Source of the DNA: Atopsyche davidsoni
Lineage: Eukaryota > Arthropoda > Insecta > Trichoptera > Hydrobiosidae
Direction of reading: 5' to 3'
Length of the DNA: 64,000 nt
Assembly (NCBI GenBank): GCA_022113835.1
Contig: JAILWY010000007.1
Coordinates: forward strand, 12,563,001 to 12,627,000
Shown: one piece after another, positions 10,905 to 25,300 of the stretch
How the letters are laid out: every line of letters starts with the position of its first letter
How positions within the stretch are numbered: the first letter of the stretch is position 1
Position numbers and translations under genes: made by a program
Notes under the pieces: model-generated
What the model saw: only the letters and a program-made list of their open reading frames with translations
Told to the model about the DNA's origin: nothing
Databases searched by the model: none

Positions 10905-10907
<3 letters not shown>

Positions 10908-10985
<78 letters not shown>
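10908..10985. repeat. (AT)n microsatellite
   Basis: About 39 uninterrupted AT units. Confidence 0.95.
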
Positions 10986-10989
<4 letters not shown>

Positions 10990-10990
<1 letters not shown>

Positions 10991-13900
10991 AAATATGTCC
11001 ATCGTGTGCTTGCTTGCCTCCTGAGCGTTACACACGGATGGCCGACTTGATGGCCTCATAAAATCAAAGTATTGTAATCGATATGGTCACTAACAGATAT
11101 TGTTTCTGTTTTTTTATGTTTTTATACGGCAATAAAAATGATTCCATACCATTATCGTCATTATTTGGATTATGTGCTGTACGTTTTAATTTAATGGTAG
11201 AGTAATATCCCCATATTTACAACCAGAATATTATCCAAACAAATCGGCATTCCCAGCAAAAAACTCGCGGTCGGGCAAAAATTACAGCACGGTTGTCTTT
11301 ATTATATTTTTTTAGAAATTTTCTCATTAGCAACGAATTTATCAAGTATTTTCCGTAGCCTGTAAAATATTTTATAAATTGGCATTTTTAAAATTTAGTT
11401 AATATGTCTTTAGGCAATCGTTTTATACCTGGAAAATTCTATCTACTAAATATTTTAAAATTGTATTATTTTGTAAAGCAAGCCAGGATTTTTTTGTTTG
11501 ATGGGAATATTTACTCATATTATTTTATAATTTATGTATATCAATTGCAATTTCGTAAGTTGGTTTCTAAGCTCCATAATATATTAATTTTCTTATTCGT
11601 ATCGCATTCAATATCCAAAACAAACGTAATTTCGATTCGCCGAATCCACTACTTTACTGCATTACCGACAATTACTTTAACCACGGTTGTAATTATGCAA
11701 ACATCAAAATAGCCATTTATGTAAAACACCTTCAAGAACTGTATGTCAAGATTCTTATCACGAAAGCCGCTTTTTCCTGAAAGAAACTGACTTCCTATTT
11801 GCAACGAAAAAAGGGCAGATCTTCATCAATGGAATATGATAACTTCCTACGTTTTACTGTATAATTACATAATTTGCAATTTTCTAGATATATTATCATA
11901 ACATATATTTTTTACACTTACTCTACAGTCTCATTTTATTTAAAATATCATTTATATTGTTTTTAAAAAATAATCTAAGTTTTCTGAAAAAAAGATCAAC
12001 AATAGCTCAACGTTTTTATTAAAACAGGTATAAAATTTTGAAGACATAAAACGTCTATTTTAGTAAAATTACTGAATGATTTCTAGATCAAAATGCTACT
12101 TTTGTGTATTAAATTTGGATGTTAAAAAAATTGTTATTGCAAAGAATTTTTATACATTTAATTTAATTTATTTTTTAAATACTACTAGTTTTTAGTTGAA
12201 TAGGGTGAGTGGCTTTATGTTTCAATGAACAGGTCTTTTTTAATTCTACGTAATTTTATTGTTAGACACAGAGTATTTATAAGCGTATCAGTGTGCAACC
12301 CCTGTTGTGCAGTATTGCATGTAGCTCTTTTGTAAATAAGTCCAATTTAAACTATAAAATATGTAAAATACACACTGAATGAAACAGAATTATTATCATT
12401 CGGTAGAGCGAAGAAATTATCATAGTGCTGTTGCAACTTTGCGACGGTTGCATTAGTTCCTAAGGCTTTTGTAAATTCATACTTTGCATATTACTTCCAA
12501 TTATATATTTTTTTGTGGATTAAAAAATTATATTTTCTTAAAAAAATATTTATTATAATATAATTATATTATAATTTTTATTAAAAATAAATGTATGTGC
12601 AACCTTCGTTACAATATATTGTGTAATAACTTTTGTATTACTACCGAATTAGTTCAAAGTAGAACATATAAAAAAAAGTATTGTCACCACTGCGTCTTTT
12701 AAGTACATTATTGTAAAAGCAGACCCAGATTTATTTTTAAAAAACTGTACATATCGCGGAAGTAAAATAAATATATACCGGAAAGAATCGGTTCAGAGAA
12801 ATATTTCGAGTCGTTTGTAATTGCATAAATCGATTTACATACAAAAAGAAGCATTACAATATCGACGTAGATTGGCTGTCATTTAGCTCGATGATCCGAG
12901 AATACGAATCCACTTTTGCAAACCAAATTCCTCCAATTTGTGCATACACAAAAAGAAATCGTGCAGACCCATGCCGCAATTTGGATAAAATTTGAATATT
13001 TTCACTTACTTGATTAACACTGCAGAAGACGATCGCAAACGGCAAACAGAAAACCGCCGCTCGGAAAAATGCCTTTTGCTCTATCGCAATTCACTTTCTT
13101 AATTTGCGAAGTATAAACTTTTCTCACGATACTCCCATTCTTCATAAGCACACGATATTTTCTCTTGAATTAAAAAAAAAATAACAACTCCAAAGCGTCG
13201 ATTCAAATGATAACAATTTTTATTCACTACTGTCACTTTTGATCAGAAATATTGAGGCTCTTGCTTGGGGCTTCGGCTCGAAAGGATGTTTTTTTAATTA
13301 TTATTATTATTTTTTTTTTGTTAAATCACTTGGTAAGGATGATGTTTATACTGAGGCTGTATTTTGAAGATCTATTTGGTCATATACTAAGGAGCCCGAA
13401 TGGAGAGCGGCCGTAGCTCAGGTGTGCTCGCCGCGGCGTTTCGATCGCGACTGACTCTTGATTCTCGCCAGGCCTCGCGATCTCGACCATACCCACCGGT
13501 GGGAAATGAAATAAATTTATAAAAATATAATATATATATAATAATAAATAAAAAATCCGCGAGAAGAATAGCAGAGATCGTAATCAACGGTCTCCCCGCA
13601 GTCGGAGGTCCCACGAAAATAGTAAGAGCGATATTAGTGATGTGTTTTATTTTGTTGTCAAAAAGGGAAAATCAGGCAGTCTGTCGTGAAATTGCGCTAT
13701 TGTTATATTTTTAATGAAAAATACCGAGCAATTTGCAGGTCTAAGTGGCTTCATAAAAATCCATAATGAATCGGGAATGTTTAGTCAGATCCATTATTTC
13801 TACATCAATTCGTTCACAATCGGACTCGATTTGTATGTTAATTTTGTGAAATGGCTTGGAATGTACTTTGATTTAGTGCAAATGCGAAAAATTTCGGATA

Positions 13901-16150
13901 CTGAATAATTTATAATTATCCACTTTCCTCGAAAACGTATCTATTCATTGATCAACGTTGCTGATTTTTTTTAATTTTGGCATCCACAGAAAGGCAAAAA
14001 AATATGCATGTGGAATTCAATTTCCTACTGTGGATTATTGGCACGTGCATAAGGCAGCGTGGAGTAAAAAATGTCATAACAAAAAAATGGCCAACGTAAT
14101 GTAGGTGAATAGCTGTATTTTTTTTTGCTAACCAAACAAGATTTGATAGATTACGTTGCGTATTGAATAGTCGTGTGACATAACTTCGTAAGCGCCGCTT
14201 CCGAAGTATGAAGTTCGCGGTCAGCAATGCTGACCTGGATATTGATTGATTGAGTCGTAATTCCATGCTACGTTTTTAATAATATAAAAATATTAAATAA
14301 ATAATTTTTTTAAAAGACAATTAATTTTTAAAAACATAAAATTATGACTTAAGGACTATATTTTATAAAATCAGAACTAAGTGTATTTTTATGAATATTT
14401 TTTGGGTTAAATAAAATAAACATTCATAACCTATTTTTAATACTGATTTACAAAAATAAATCGTATTTTTTTTACATGTTATTCAATTTACAAGCTGTAA
14501 ATAAATTCCTGCCTCACATATTCAATAAGAATTAATATTTTATATAAAATTTCTCAAAGACGTGCCAAATTAGGCATGCTTCAGAATTCATTTATAAAAC
14601 ATCTACAGTTAAAAATTTACTACGTCTCTCGGTAAAAAGTTCTGGTTTAATAAAAACTATCTTTTTTTCTTTGATCTACTAAATATATTTTCTTTTATAA
14701 GGTTTTTTTTTAAATACGTAACATTTATAGGTCGGACGCACGATTGGATACCCCAAAAAAGCTGCGGTCTTACTGAACTAACAGTAAGTGATTTTTTCAA
14801 ACCACCAAAAATGTTGGTCAGTCTATTGTGCTCAAAATATTCCCACGAAGTCTCGTTGCATGGTAAAAAAATCAACGAAATATTACGAGAAGACTATATA
14901 TATTTTATAATATTGACATTTAGTTTATAGATTTGTTCAACTTGAACAGGTAAATTGAAAAGGTGATAGCGGAAAAATTTATGATTAACAAGCTATGTAT
15001 GGTTTGTCTGAAATTCAGGCTTGAACTTGGTTGTATTTTTTCACGAAGAATTTAACCATTGACCAATGGAAGTTGGGATATGTTTTTCTGAAAAATGTTT
15101 TGAATCAAAAATAGGGGTGTGGCGTAAAAGGAGGGTAGCACCAGCGAATATTCAATCTGATGCTAAATTTGACTGCTAGAGTTAAAGCCTTTTTCACGAG
15201 TCTCTGTTGACTTTCAGAAAATATTTTTCAGTGTTACGAAAAATCTAAAATAACTCATTCTCACTATCTTGCTCCACCACAGCGAATATTTACCGATTTT
15301 ATAATAACCATTGAATAATCATACACTGTAGAATTTTAAATATGATTTAAGGTTCAAGGATATGCTGATTTCTATATTATAACTTACACAATTTAATGCT
15401 TCATATTATTCTCGTATGTTCGGGTTTGTAATCTCAATGAATACCGCAATGGCCTAATGGGAGTTCTTGCGCCCGTTGCGTTGGTTTCGTAGTTGATCTG
15501 AGATTAGTGAGGAACGGTGCTTAACAATAATGTTGACACAACACAAAAATGTCAAATGATATCGTGACGTCACGCCTGGGCTGGCATTGCTAACGGTCCA
15601 GAAGCAGCGGAACACGAGAAGACGCCGGAAGTTGGGGCCATTTTCAACGCTATTTTGTACTACACGACTTTTACGGTGATAATCCAGCATTAATTTCAAG
15701 TTTTGCAATTAACACAGCTTTGACGGGAAAGCCACAAGGTACTCTACTCAAAGGTATGAGACTTGTAACAATGTTCAAAGGATGTTTCAAGACCATCAAT
15801 TTCACCTGCCACATTTATGACAGTGTCTTTAATGGATATTCTGGAGTCGCGGTCTATTTAAACGACATTAATTATGCAAGAATTTATATAGTAACAAGCT
15901 TTTTAACCTAGAAAATCCGACCCATTGAGGTTGATTTGAACGACCTCTTGCTAAGTGACTCTTAATTTTCTTGTAAGTGAAAGAGCGATTGAATTAGCCC
16001 GAATTACGCATTTCTGCTTTTGGGCACGCCAAAATAATTTCCGCGAGAGAAAAACCTCAAATGTAAGGATGTATATTCGTAGGTTTTGGCTGTTGTTAAT
16101 TTGATTTCCTGGGTGTTTCGAGATTTCATTTTGTTTTTGTGTCCGTTTCT
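10990..16150. other. AT-rich intergenic stretch
   Basis: No supportable gene. Open frames here (for example 11404-11712, 13952-14266 and 15454-15708) lack domains and splice context. A GC-richer patch at 12850-13110 has a good minus-strand donor (CAA|GTAAGTG) and could be an untranslated exon. A second GC patch at 13390-13500 and a third at 15440-15700 hold nothing I recognise. Confidence 0.4.
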
Positions 16151-16157
16151 GGCAAGA

Positions 16158-16450
16158 CTAACATGGTAGTTCTTGGATCCGAACAGAATCCTTTGCCATC
16201 GCCGATTTCACGCATCGGCGAAATCTATACGCCAGCACGTCTTTAGATATTTTTTTGGCGATGTTCCTGGAGGTCTGCCCCACGTATGCTCTTGAGAAAC
16301 CTTGGCGTGGCAACTGGCGAATACCATCGGTCTCCAAATTTGCATATAACCGACCGCAGACAATTGACAATTTCGGATACTTCTGAAGACGGTTTTGGCG
16401 ATACTATCAACTTGCAAAACATGAAGCAGCTCAACTCCCAAGAATTAGCC
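16158..16450 (-). pseudogene. Penelope-like retroelement remnant, GIY-YIG endonuclease part
   Basis: The minus-strand translation contains DGIRQLPRQGFSRAYVGQT followed by SRNIAKKISKDV and, further on, KSAMAKDSV. This fits the GIY-YIG pattern found at the C-terminus of Penelope-like elements (G-x-x-x-L/IPC-x-x-C-x-x-YVGQTxRN-x-x-x-R-x-x-x-H, then a SAxAxH-like segment). The usual cysteines and histidines are partly replaced, and neighbouring sequence lies in other frames, so it is decayed. The alternative is a GIY-YIG domain from another retroelement. Confidence 0.5.
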
Positions 16451-16679
16451 ATAGAACAAATTGTTTATTCTAGTCATCCTGTGGCTTGTGGCGATGTCTT
16501 TGCTGACAGTGCAACAATAACGACAGCAAACAGTCATTCGATTGTTCCAAAAGCAGACACCCAATACCGCTTTCTTCCATCATTAACTTATCGGTTTTGT
16601 GCGCTAGATAGACAATTCCCGGTGAAGAGTTTGGTCAAAACCACTCTTGGATCGATCTCCGTCTGACCTCACCTACATT

Positions 16680-19600
16680 TCAATTAAATGATACATTCAC
16701 TACAGCAATAGAGTACAGTAAGAAAATTACATATGAGTAAAGAAGATATACTTTTATAACAGAGTAGTCTGGTCTTAAGATTAATACATGTATAATATTG
16801 GTACAATTAATGTTTATCATGAAAGAAAAGAGCAGGGTGATTGACATATATAAGTTTATTCACATAATATCATAATAAATGTACCTTATAAAAAATAATA
16901 GGAAGAACAAATGGAAATTGTTACATTCCTCGTTTCAATTTATTTTTACTACCCATTATCATATATAAAATCATGGGAAAGCAAACGTAGGAATTATGTA
17001 ATAAATTGTTTTACAAATAATACTTGCACTCGCTCCATTTGGCATCTTTTTCAAAGCACCTACAATCATTTTATCACACATAAGCAGCCTATGGTTTCCA
17101 TCATAATTGAATTACACTTAAAAAAATTATTGAATAAAAAAAAGATAGTGGAAATTTCACTGAATAAATTGGCTGTTTTTGAAAATATGAATAAAATAAT
17201 CATTAAATTAAACCATTGCATTCAAAACTCACAATACCATCCAAGAAGATGAGACTTTTTCCTCATAAATGTAATTTATGACAATTTAATAGGTTCATTA
17301 ATTGTTGAATATTTCTGAAAATGTAAACGAATTCTGTGTGATTTTAAAATGATTTGAGATGAAAAACACTAATAAAATTTTATTTAGTATTTTTAATATT
17401 GAAGTAGATTATTATCAAACATAACGTAAACACCTTTAGTGAGTCAAATATTGTTAAAAATAATTGATTCACACATAAATTATTGGTATTTCCAATATTT
17501 TAAGACCGTAAAAATAAAATACAATAACATATAATGATTAGCATAAATATTCCAAAACACTTTTCCTTTGTGCTTACTTTTTAATTTTTTTATATATAAT
17601 TATGAAAAAATAAGATATTTAAGTAACATCCAAAATAATCATTTCCCATTGGGTCACTATGACTATTTTATCATTAAAAGTATTTTTTATAATGTATGGA
17701 ATGTCAAACGACTATTGAATAATATAATTGTAAATATTTTGAAATCAATTTAGTATTTTATACTACGAGAATTTATTAATTATTGATAAGCTTATAAATA
17801 AATTCTACTGATGATGAAAAAAGATATTAATGGGTATTCTATAAAACTGTCTGAGATAATTTAACGCAACTGGTTAAAAATAGAAAAATATGCAGGGTGG
17901 ATTTATTTTTTGGAGACTGAATTAAGAAATTAAAACAAACATACAACGATAACGCTTAACCTCACAGAAGCATAGCATACTCATAGTTTTTATTTAGAAG
18001 ACTGCATTATCTCTTTACGTGCCATTGTACTATAGATTTATCAAAATTACAAAAAAAACAATGTGTTTATATTTAGCCAATGTAATAATTAAATATAAAT
18101 ACTATAAGTAATAATAATTTAAAATTTAAAGCAATACAATATGTAGCACGAAATATCAATAGTGAATAAATAACGTTAAAAATGGTTTTTGGTCATGTTG
18201 TTTCATTTCTGATTTTTTTTTAGTTTCATCATTTTGACTCAAATTTTCTAAAAATAAGTATATTCTGTATTTTTTTCATACGGTCAAAAATGTCAAAAAC
18301 ATATATAAAAATCAATCAGCACAAAACCAAAAAAACACCATCCAATCATGAAAATCTACACACACAATAGATCAGGAATATTCATAGTTATTTATTCTAT
18401 TGATTTTAATAATTAATTGGGAATATATAATTTAATGAGACTTGATAGCTGGAAGATGATCTAATATTCATGTATCGTAAAGGAATGCAGTTTAATATAG
18501 ACTGGCTTAGAATTGAGTACGTTTGTAGAAATACGCTGTAACACACCCTGTAACATACCCTGTATGTGAATGATATTGTAACACTCAAGCATACTGATTA
18601 GATCTGCAATTGTGTAAGTCTCTTCTTAAATGCCAAAATTTACAATCTACTTGTATTATTAGTGTCACAGCTAATGAAGCTATATATTGCAGATTTTAGA
18701 AATGACCCCATAAGTTTTGATAGCGATAATTGTATATCAACATTTCGTAAGCTATAGAAAACACGTCTTTAGAGTAAATCTTCATGAACATTCACAGATC
18801 ATTTAGATAACACAAAAATGAAATTTCCCACGTCTAAATCAATGATTTCTGATTATTTTGGATTGTTATCAGTGATATTATTAGAACCAAGAAATATTCT
18901 AAGCCAGACTTTAATATACTGCAAACACTCCCAAGATTCCACTCTTACTTATGAACTATGTAAATTTGATTTGAAGGCAGTAATATGAGACTTTTACAAT
19001 AATCTCCAAATATCAAAATGTAAACATTTCAAAATGTTAATTATAATATAGATATAAGTTTATAGAAAAGCTTTGAGAAAGGTAAGTTTTTCTTTGTCAC
19101 CAACTTTCTGACAAAATTTTGTTTTCACTGCGGCAATGAGATCATTTGTTTAAAATTATATCTAAAAAAAACCAGAACCGATAACTCTTATTGTAACTAC
19201 AAATCAACAATAGCTCTACATTGTCAAACAACTTATAAAATATGTACAAATACGTATATACCTACACAACAAAACATAACACCGCAAGTTGTGAATCTTT
19301 TTAAAATGGTAACGTTAGTTATTTGGTCAGAGAGCAGATCAATCAAATCTTAGCATATGTAAAAAGTAAAACTAAGTTTTATTTACAATCCTTATTACAG
19401 AAGACTGATTCAGTATGGCAATTATTCGATAAAGTACTGTCAACAATTTAAAACTGGTTTTTAATAATACGAAAGGTATACACTTTGCTAAAATATTATT
19501 TTTAAAATTCATGGTAACAATACACAGGCCTTAAATACCCATTGTGCTATATGTACTGGTACTGGGTTGATTTGATTCAGCCGAAGTTTATAGACAATAC

Positions 19601-20240
19601 AGCATTGAAAATGAATTCACATAATTTAATTACTCATAAATAGAAAGAAAGCACACCTTTAAATGTGCAGAAAAATACCCTTGACAAAAATTTTATTTTA
19701 TTCCAGGAATAAATTCCATTTGTATCAATGGTATACGTACATTAATTTTAAGTATGTGATAAAACAAGTATACAATGTAATATCACACTGAAAATAAAAA
19801 ATAATTAACTGTTAACATTCAATTACTGTGTAAAATATTTTCATATAGCCAAACGAAACATTGTTTGGACATATGAAAATATTGAAAACTAGCATTGTAA
19901 AATGTGAGATTACTAAATTTTACTTAAATTTGCTCTCCTGTCGTATAAATCACGAGGAGGTTCAGTCATTTCCCCATTCCAGTAGTTTTAAATAATATTA
20001 TTTTAAAATTCTAGGCCTACAGTCAATATCGAGCGTGCAGGTAATAAATATGCAATTCTCAAAAACCAACTGCTTGATAAACATTACTTGAAAATATTTT
20101 CAATAGTTATGTAACGGCATTAATGTAATTCATTAGCAAAAAGGATATGTTTTTCACCTCTTTTAGTTACTGTGAATTAAATCTGTCTTGCGTTTATGAC
20201 TGTGCGAAAGGTCTGAATAGAAATTAGCCAAAATCGTACA
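16680..20240. other. AT-rich intergenic stretch
   Basis: Very AT-rich, with short open frames lacking recognisable domains. I see no repeat boundary or RNA gene. Confidence 0.45.
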
Positions 20241-20245
20241 TTTGT

Positions 20246-21625
20246 TTAAGAGGCGTTTCGGCTTCCCTGAGGCAAGAGGAGTTGTTCATCTTCCAAAATT
20301 CTTGCGTATTTTATTGTTCCAATAAATAGTACAATACTCCATTTAAGAGTGAAGAAGGCCCACACAGAAGGAATGATAAGGCTGGTCTTCACCGGGAGCA
20401 TAGCTAGAAAGAAATATAAACATATGAATATGTATAAGGTGTCCCAGAATTCACACAAGAAGTAATTTTGATGGAAAGTAATTGTTTCTCAGGCTGTATG
20501 GTATGCCAAACCACATGTATGTCGTCAACATCTATAATCTTGCAATTTAGGCACAAATAAATGGATTATCATGCCACGATAGCAAGCACCATTAACTGTT
20601 ATTGACTGACCAGCCGATGGTGCGATGATGCCTCCAATCCAAAATCCGCACCAGACACGTTGTGGATGCATTTGTTTCTCAACAATAATTCGTGGATTTA
20701 CTGAACCCCAAATATGATAATGTTGACTATATATATTTATACATTTCAATTTGCCTTTCTGTTTAATATATATAACATATAGATCAGTCATGTCAAAGAT
20801 ACGGCCCGCAATCCCAATGTGTCACAGAAAGAAGAATCATGTTTTTTAGAGCTTTTAGACCTATTTTATTTGAATCTGGCCCGCCTACACATTCTAAATT
20901 TAATATATGGCCCTCTGAAAAATTGAGTTTGACACCTCTGATATAGATGATACAAGAGGATAAAAAATACTTGATTCTAGACCTTTGAGTACAAAGTACA
21001 GAATGAGCAACAAGTACACAGAATAAATATATCTATATGAAAAATACTTTTATCTACTATATATCATAATTGATATAACAGTTTACTGAAAACATATATT
21101 GGGAAGCCCATGAGTTGGTTTACAATATATGTATATGTATGAACTACAATATGTTTTACAAATGTCAATCAAGTATTTAATGAGATAAAAAATTAGGATA
21201 TTATTGGAGGAAAATGAAAGATAGTAATATGTTTGACTTACGTGCATGTAGATAAATGTGCAGGAACAGATACCAAACTAGGCCTGTTGATCCAACCAAA
21301 ATGCCGAAAAACGCCAGAAGCCGAATGCCTCTCAGATTATCACTAGTATACCAATCTCTCAGCATACCTCTGATATCCAGAATATTCAAGAGAAAACAAA
21401 CAGACGCCAACAACGCTAAAAACATAAAAACTCATTAAAAAACTACTCTCCCATAAATGACTACCTTGTTGTTCGATCCATATAAAACTTACCAGATATT
21501 AAAGCTAATACTCCAGCAGGGTAGTTAGTATAAACGAAAATGAACGTTAAAAAGGCTGAATATCCCAACAGCATGCCCATAATGCTGAAAAATGTTCCCA
21601 GGCAATTTCCGATTGATAACGACAT
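20246..21625 (-). CDS. HRG1-like heme transporter (SLC48A1 family)
   Basis: Three coding exons on the minus strand: 21625-21493, 21415-21242 and 20403-20246 (stop included), with GTAAGT donors, CTAG/TTAG acceptors and matching phase-1 joins. They give 154 aa. HRG1 proteins are about 150 aa with four helices and move heme out of endo-lysosomes into the cytosol. Here helices lie near residues 13-33, 38-58, 77-100 and 112-133. Family-like features are the GxSxFLxxxxxY segment in helix 1, DxRGMLRDW with LRGIR before helix 3, and SVWAFFTLKW in helix 4. The tail has an aromatic/basic KYAR segment (compare the family FARKY region) and an acidic dileucine sorting signal, EDEQLL. Intron 2 holds a hAT MITE. 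The start ATG at 21625 was chosen because helix 1 follows. The family call rests on remembered motif similarity, not a search. Confidence 0.72.
20785..20940. mobile_element. hAT-type MITE, 156 bp, in an HRG1-like intron
   Basis: Perfect 8-bp target duplication ATATAGAT at 20777-20784 and 20941-20948. The ends are imperfect terminal inverted repeats: CAGTCATGTCAAAGAT against CAGAGGTGTCAAACTC on the other strand, each followed by ggcccgc/gggcc-type sequence. No coding capacity. The 8-bp duplication and CAG-type ends point to hAT. Confidence 0.85.
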
Positions 21626-22363
21626 GATGACAGTATTATTAGCGACCAATACAGCTTTTACAAAGTATACACTTTACACAACTGTATTCTTACAATTGCT
21701 TGTCCACAAAATGTATATCTTTGTTTACAATGCGACTCCAATTCTGACAACAGGGTCGTCGCTGGGTGTTTTACAGAGAAAAACACTTCAACGTTACAAG
21801 ATCTGTGGATCATACAATACAAGCTGTTTTATCACAGGACACGCTGACAGTTGACAAAAAGATAATAATATTTTACAATCTAAAGATTATACACTCCGCG
21901 TTGAAAAGATCATGTCTTTTAATGAAACACGTTTGTTGTTTTATCCCGAAAAACTTCGGTTATTGCAAATAAAAACAATGCGAAGTTTGATATAAAAAAA
22001 ATCCACCTCTTGAGTGTAACAAAAACATTATTTTTTATAATAGATATATATTTTTTTGATTTTAATAATAATGTATTTAATTTTTTAAGAATTGATTATA
22101 AAAATATATAAAATGTATTATATATATTTATGATTTATTATTTTATATATATAATTTTTTTAACAAATTGTGCAAATTAGACAAAGACAAAGACATATAG
22201 ACAAAGCATTCGTTATTGTCTATGCGTAATTTTTATTTTGACATTTGATTTGACAGTTTGAAAATGCTTGGTTGATGAAGCACTACTAATATATATTTTT
22301 AATCATACTAATGATTCTAACAACTTCCTTTACTGCAGAAATATTGAGACAAATTTGAACAAA
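21626..22363. promoter_or_regulatory. Shared 5' region of two divergent genes
   Basis: The start codons of the HRG1-like gene (minus) and the ZAD zinc-finger gene (plus) are 738 bp apart and face away from each other. The gap holds both 5' untranslated regions and must hold both promoters. The middle part (about 22000-22170) is extremely AT-rich, and an aaagacaaagacata-type direct repeat lies near 22180. A bidirectional promoter is likely from layout; no core element was identified. Confidence 0.45.
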
Positions 22364-25300
22364 ATGTCGATTTTTAATTTGCTCGATGAGCAAATACTGT
22401 TGCATCTCAAAAAGTTTGATTTGAATAATTTATGCCGTTCTTGTTTGTGTAAAAATGTACCCTTAATTCACGATTCTAACAAAAGTAAAACTTTGTCACA
22501 AAATCCGAGCTCATATACAAATATATTTTTTCACAAGTATTTGAATATATTGGTGAGTATGTATTAATGAGAATATGAGGCAATTTTTCTCAATTTTTTG
22601 ATCATTACTACATTTAATTTTAATATTTTAGATATCGGATGACAAAAGAATGCCTTGTGAAATCTGTGAAAGTTGTATGTCGCAGCTTTCCATTGCATAT
22701 ATATTTTTACAACAGTGTGAGAAAGCTAATAAAATTTTGGTACAATTTTTGAACTCAAAAGATGAAAAAATAATTGATGAATCACATTTTTTTATTGAAA
22801 ACAATGTCAACTTCAATCTTCCAGAAAGTAATGAAATGATTCATGCAGGTAAAATTAAAGCACATTTCTTCTTTTTATTTTTACAAATAAGAGTTTTTTT
22901 TAAATATTTTATTGTGTGTTTGTAGACGGTAAAAGTGCAATTGATATTCTATCATCTAAAATAAGAAGAAAAAAGAATTGTAAATTAAAGAAGAAATTAA
23001 AAAGTATTCAAATATTCCCTAAAACCATCAATGGTTCTTTAAGTGATGATTCAACAGCAGAAGTAAATGACAGTATTTATCTTGGACATGTAAGTTTTGC
23101 ACTGGTCTATTAGTAGCATTCAGTGTTTAGTCTGTAATGTTATAAAATAATAATTAAAAAATGGTATTATCATTGGTATTAATGCTATGCATAGAAACAT
23201 ATTTCCTCTACTATTTATTGAATATTTAAAAGATCTTAACACACATTCAGGTTAATAAATGTATTGATTATTAAATATTTTATAATCACAAATAATGAGC
23301 GATTCTTGTCCTGTAATATGCATGTGTCAGCGTACTAACATTAATAGATATTTTGGTTTATGTAATGGTTTTTTTTTTATAGAAGTCTCGTATTGGTGTT
23401 AAAAATGAATCTAATGTCATTGACGAAGATAGAGAAGAAAATGAACAGCCAATAAGTTGCGAATCAAGTGAGAAAATTTTCACATCTGATAGTGATTTGC
23501 TGGAACATTCTAAAACCTATAAAAAGTCTTTCCAGTGTGCCACTTGTGGTGAGTAAATAAATGTCTTGTATAATTGTTTTCTAAATTTGAAGCTAAAATA
23601 TTCAATGACTACCGGTTCTAAGTCCTGTTCGTATGCCTTAATTTCTCTAGTAAATATTATTTTATGTGCAGGATATAGTTTCCGCACTGCACGTGGTTTG
23701 CAAGTTCATGAGCGTGGTCACTCTGGATTAGCCCGTCTGCAGTGCGGGGCATGCGGGCGTGGCTTCAGCGATGAGAGAACATTGCGGCACCACCGCCAGG
23801 GCCATGAGGGAGCCAAACCATTCCAGTGCAGCTATTGTCACAGAAAATTTTCACAAAAGTTAGTCATGTTCAGATTATCTATTACTTTCAATACGTTTAC
23901 ATCGAGTTACTCTGTTGGCTTAGTGGTTAGGACTCTTGACTTTTTATTGAAAGTTAGCTGATTTCCTAAATGCCGGAGATGTTATAAGCCAGGCACAGAT
24001 GCTGATGATATTATATTATGTTTGTTTTCGCTTTTTCATAAACAGAAAGCTGTAAATTTATCAACTTTTAATTGCAGACTGCATACTTTGATTTCTATAA
24101 ATTTTAATGCATTTATAAATTTTCTCAGAAAACCTCTTCAGTATCATGAGAAAACCCACACAGGCGAGAGACCTCATGTGTGCGATGTCTGCGGCAAGAG
24201 CTACATCCAGCCCAATAGCTTGGTTATTCATCGCCGAACACACACTGGAGAAAAACCCTTTGTATGTCAGGAATGTGGCAAAGCTTTTACCAACGGAGCA
24301 AGTCTTACGCTGCACATGCCTGTGCACACCGGTATGCATAGTTACATCTATACATATCAATTTCAATCTGACTACATGAAATCTGAGTTTAAGTAGTGTA
24401 TGTAATTTTGGTTGCAGAACCGACGAGTTTGCTCTTCCCATATAATATAATTTACTATCACTATGATTTTATTTTTTATTTGCAGGAGTAAAGGATTTTG
24501 TTTGCACGATTTGTGGAAAGCGCATGGCTCGCAGTGGAGAGTTGACTATTCATATGAGAACACACACCGGAGAAAAGCCATATGTCTGTCGCTCGTGTCC
24601 CAAGGCCTTTATCAAGAAGAGCTCTCTGCAGGCGCACATGTACTCACATACTGGTAATATCAAACAATCCATTTATATGAATATCTGTTCAAATTTGCTA
24701 GTTATTGTTTAATGTTTGATATTTAAGTTACATGAACATGGCTTATATTTATTATTTTATTTTTTTCTGTTTCTTGATTGTTTAGTATATATATTTAGAA
24801 AAAATAACAATTAATCTCTCTTAAATTATTTTGAGATTAACTGCTAAGGACGGATTTATTAAATAAAGTCATGATCCAATAGTCAAGAGCATTAACCATA
24901 GAGCCAATAAGCTAACTGCTGCTTATTTTAAGGATTATATTTTTGATCAGCTGTATCCGAGAATAGTGTTTTATTGTTTATTTCATTAAGGCAGTTGCTC
25001 CCAGCCATTTAATTGCCTCTGGTGTCCAACCGGACACCACAGTCAGTCCATTACCTGGCGAAATCGTATCATTTAATTAATTTAATTGTCACTTTATTTT
25101 TCTATATCGAAAGTTGATTTTTTTACAGAGTATTGAGAAAACTATAAATTATATTTATCTATTTTTTATTATTTAATTAACATCCATTTTCAGGGTAAAA
25201 TAAAATCTTGAAGATCTTGAAAAATTGGATAAAATGGCAACTTTTCAAAATCAAAGTTTGTTAAAGATTTTTTTTTTTTAAGTTTTAAATTAATAAGACT

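Noticed and set aside
12854..13045. Minus-strand frame with a hydrophobic start and a strong GTAAGTG donor, like a signal-peptide exon
   Set aside because: No ATG in frame and no downstream exon could be joined; recorded only as a possible untranslated exon.
16286..16666. 126-codon plus-strand frame opposite the GIY-YIG remnant
   Set aside because: No recognisable domain; the complementary strand has the specific YVGQTSRN signature.
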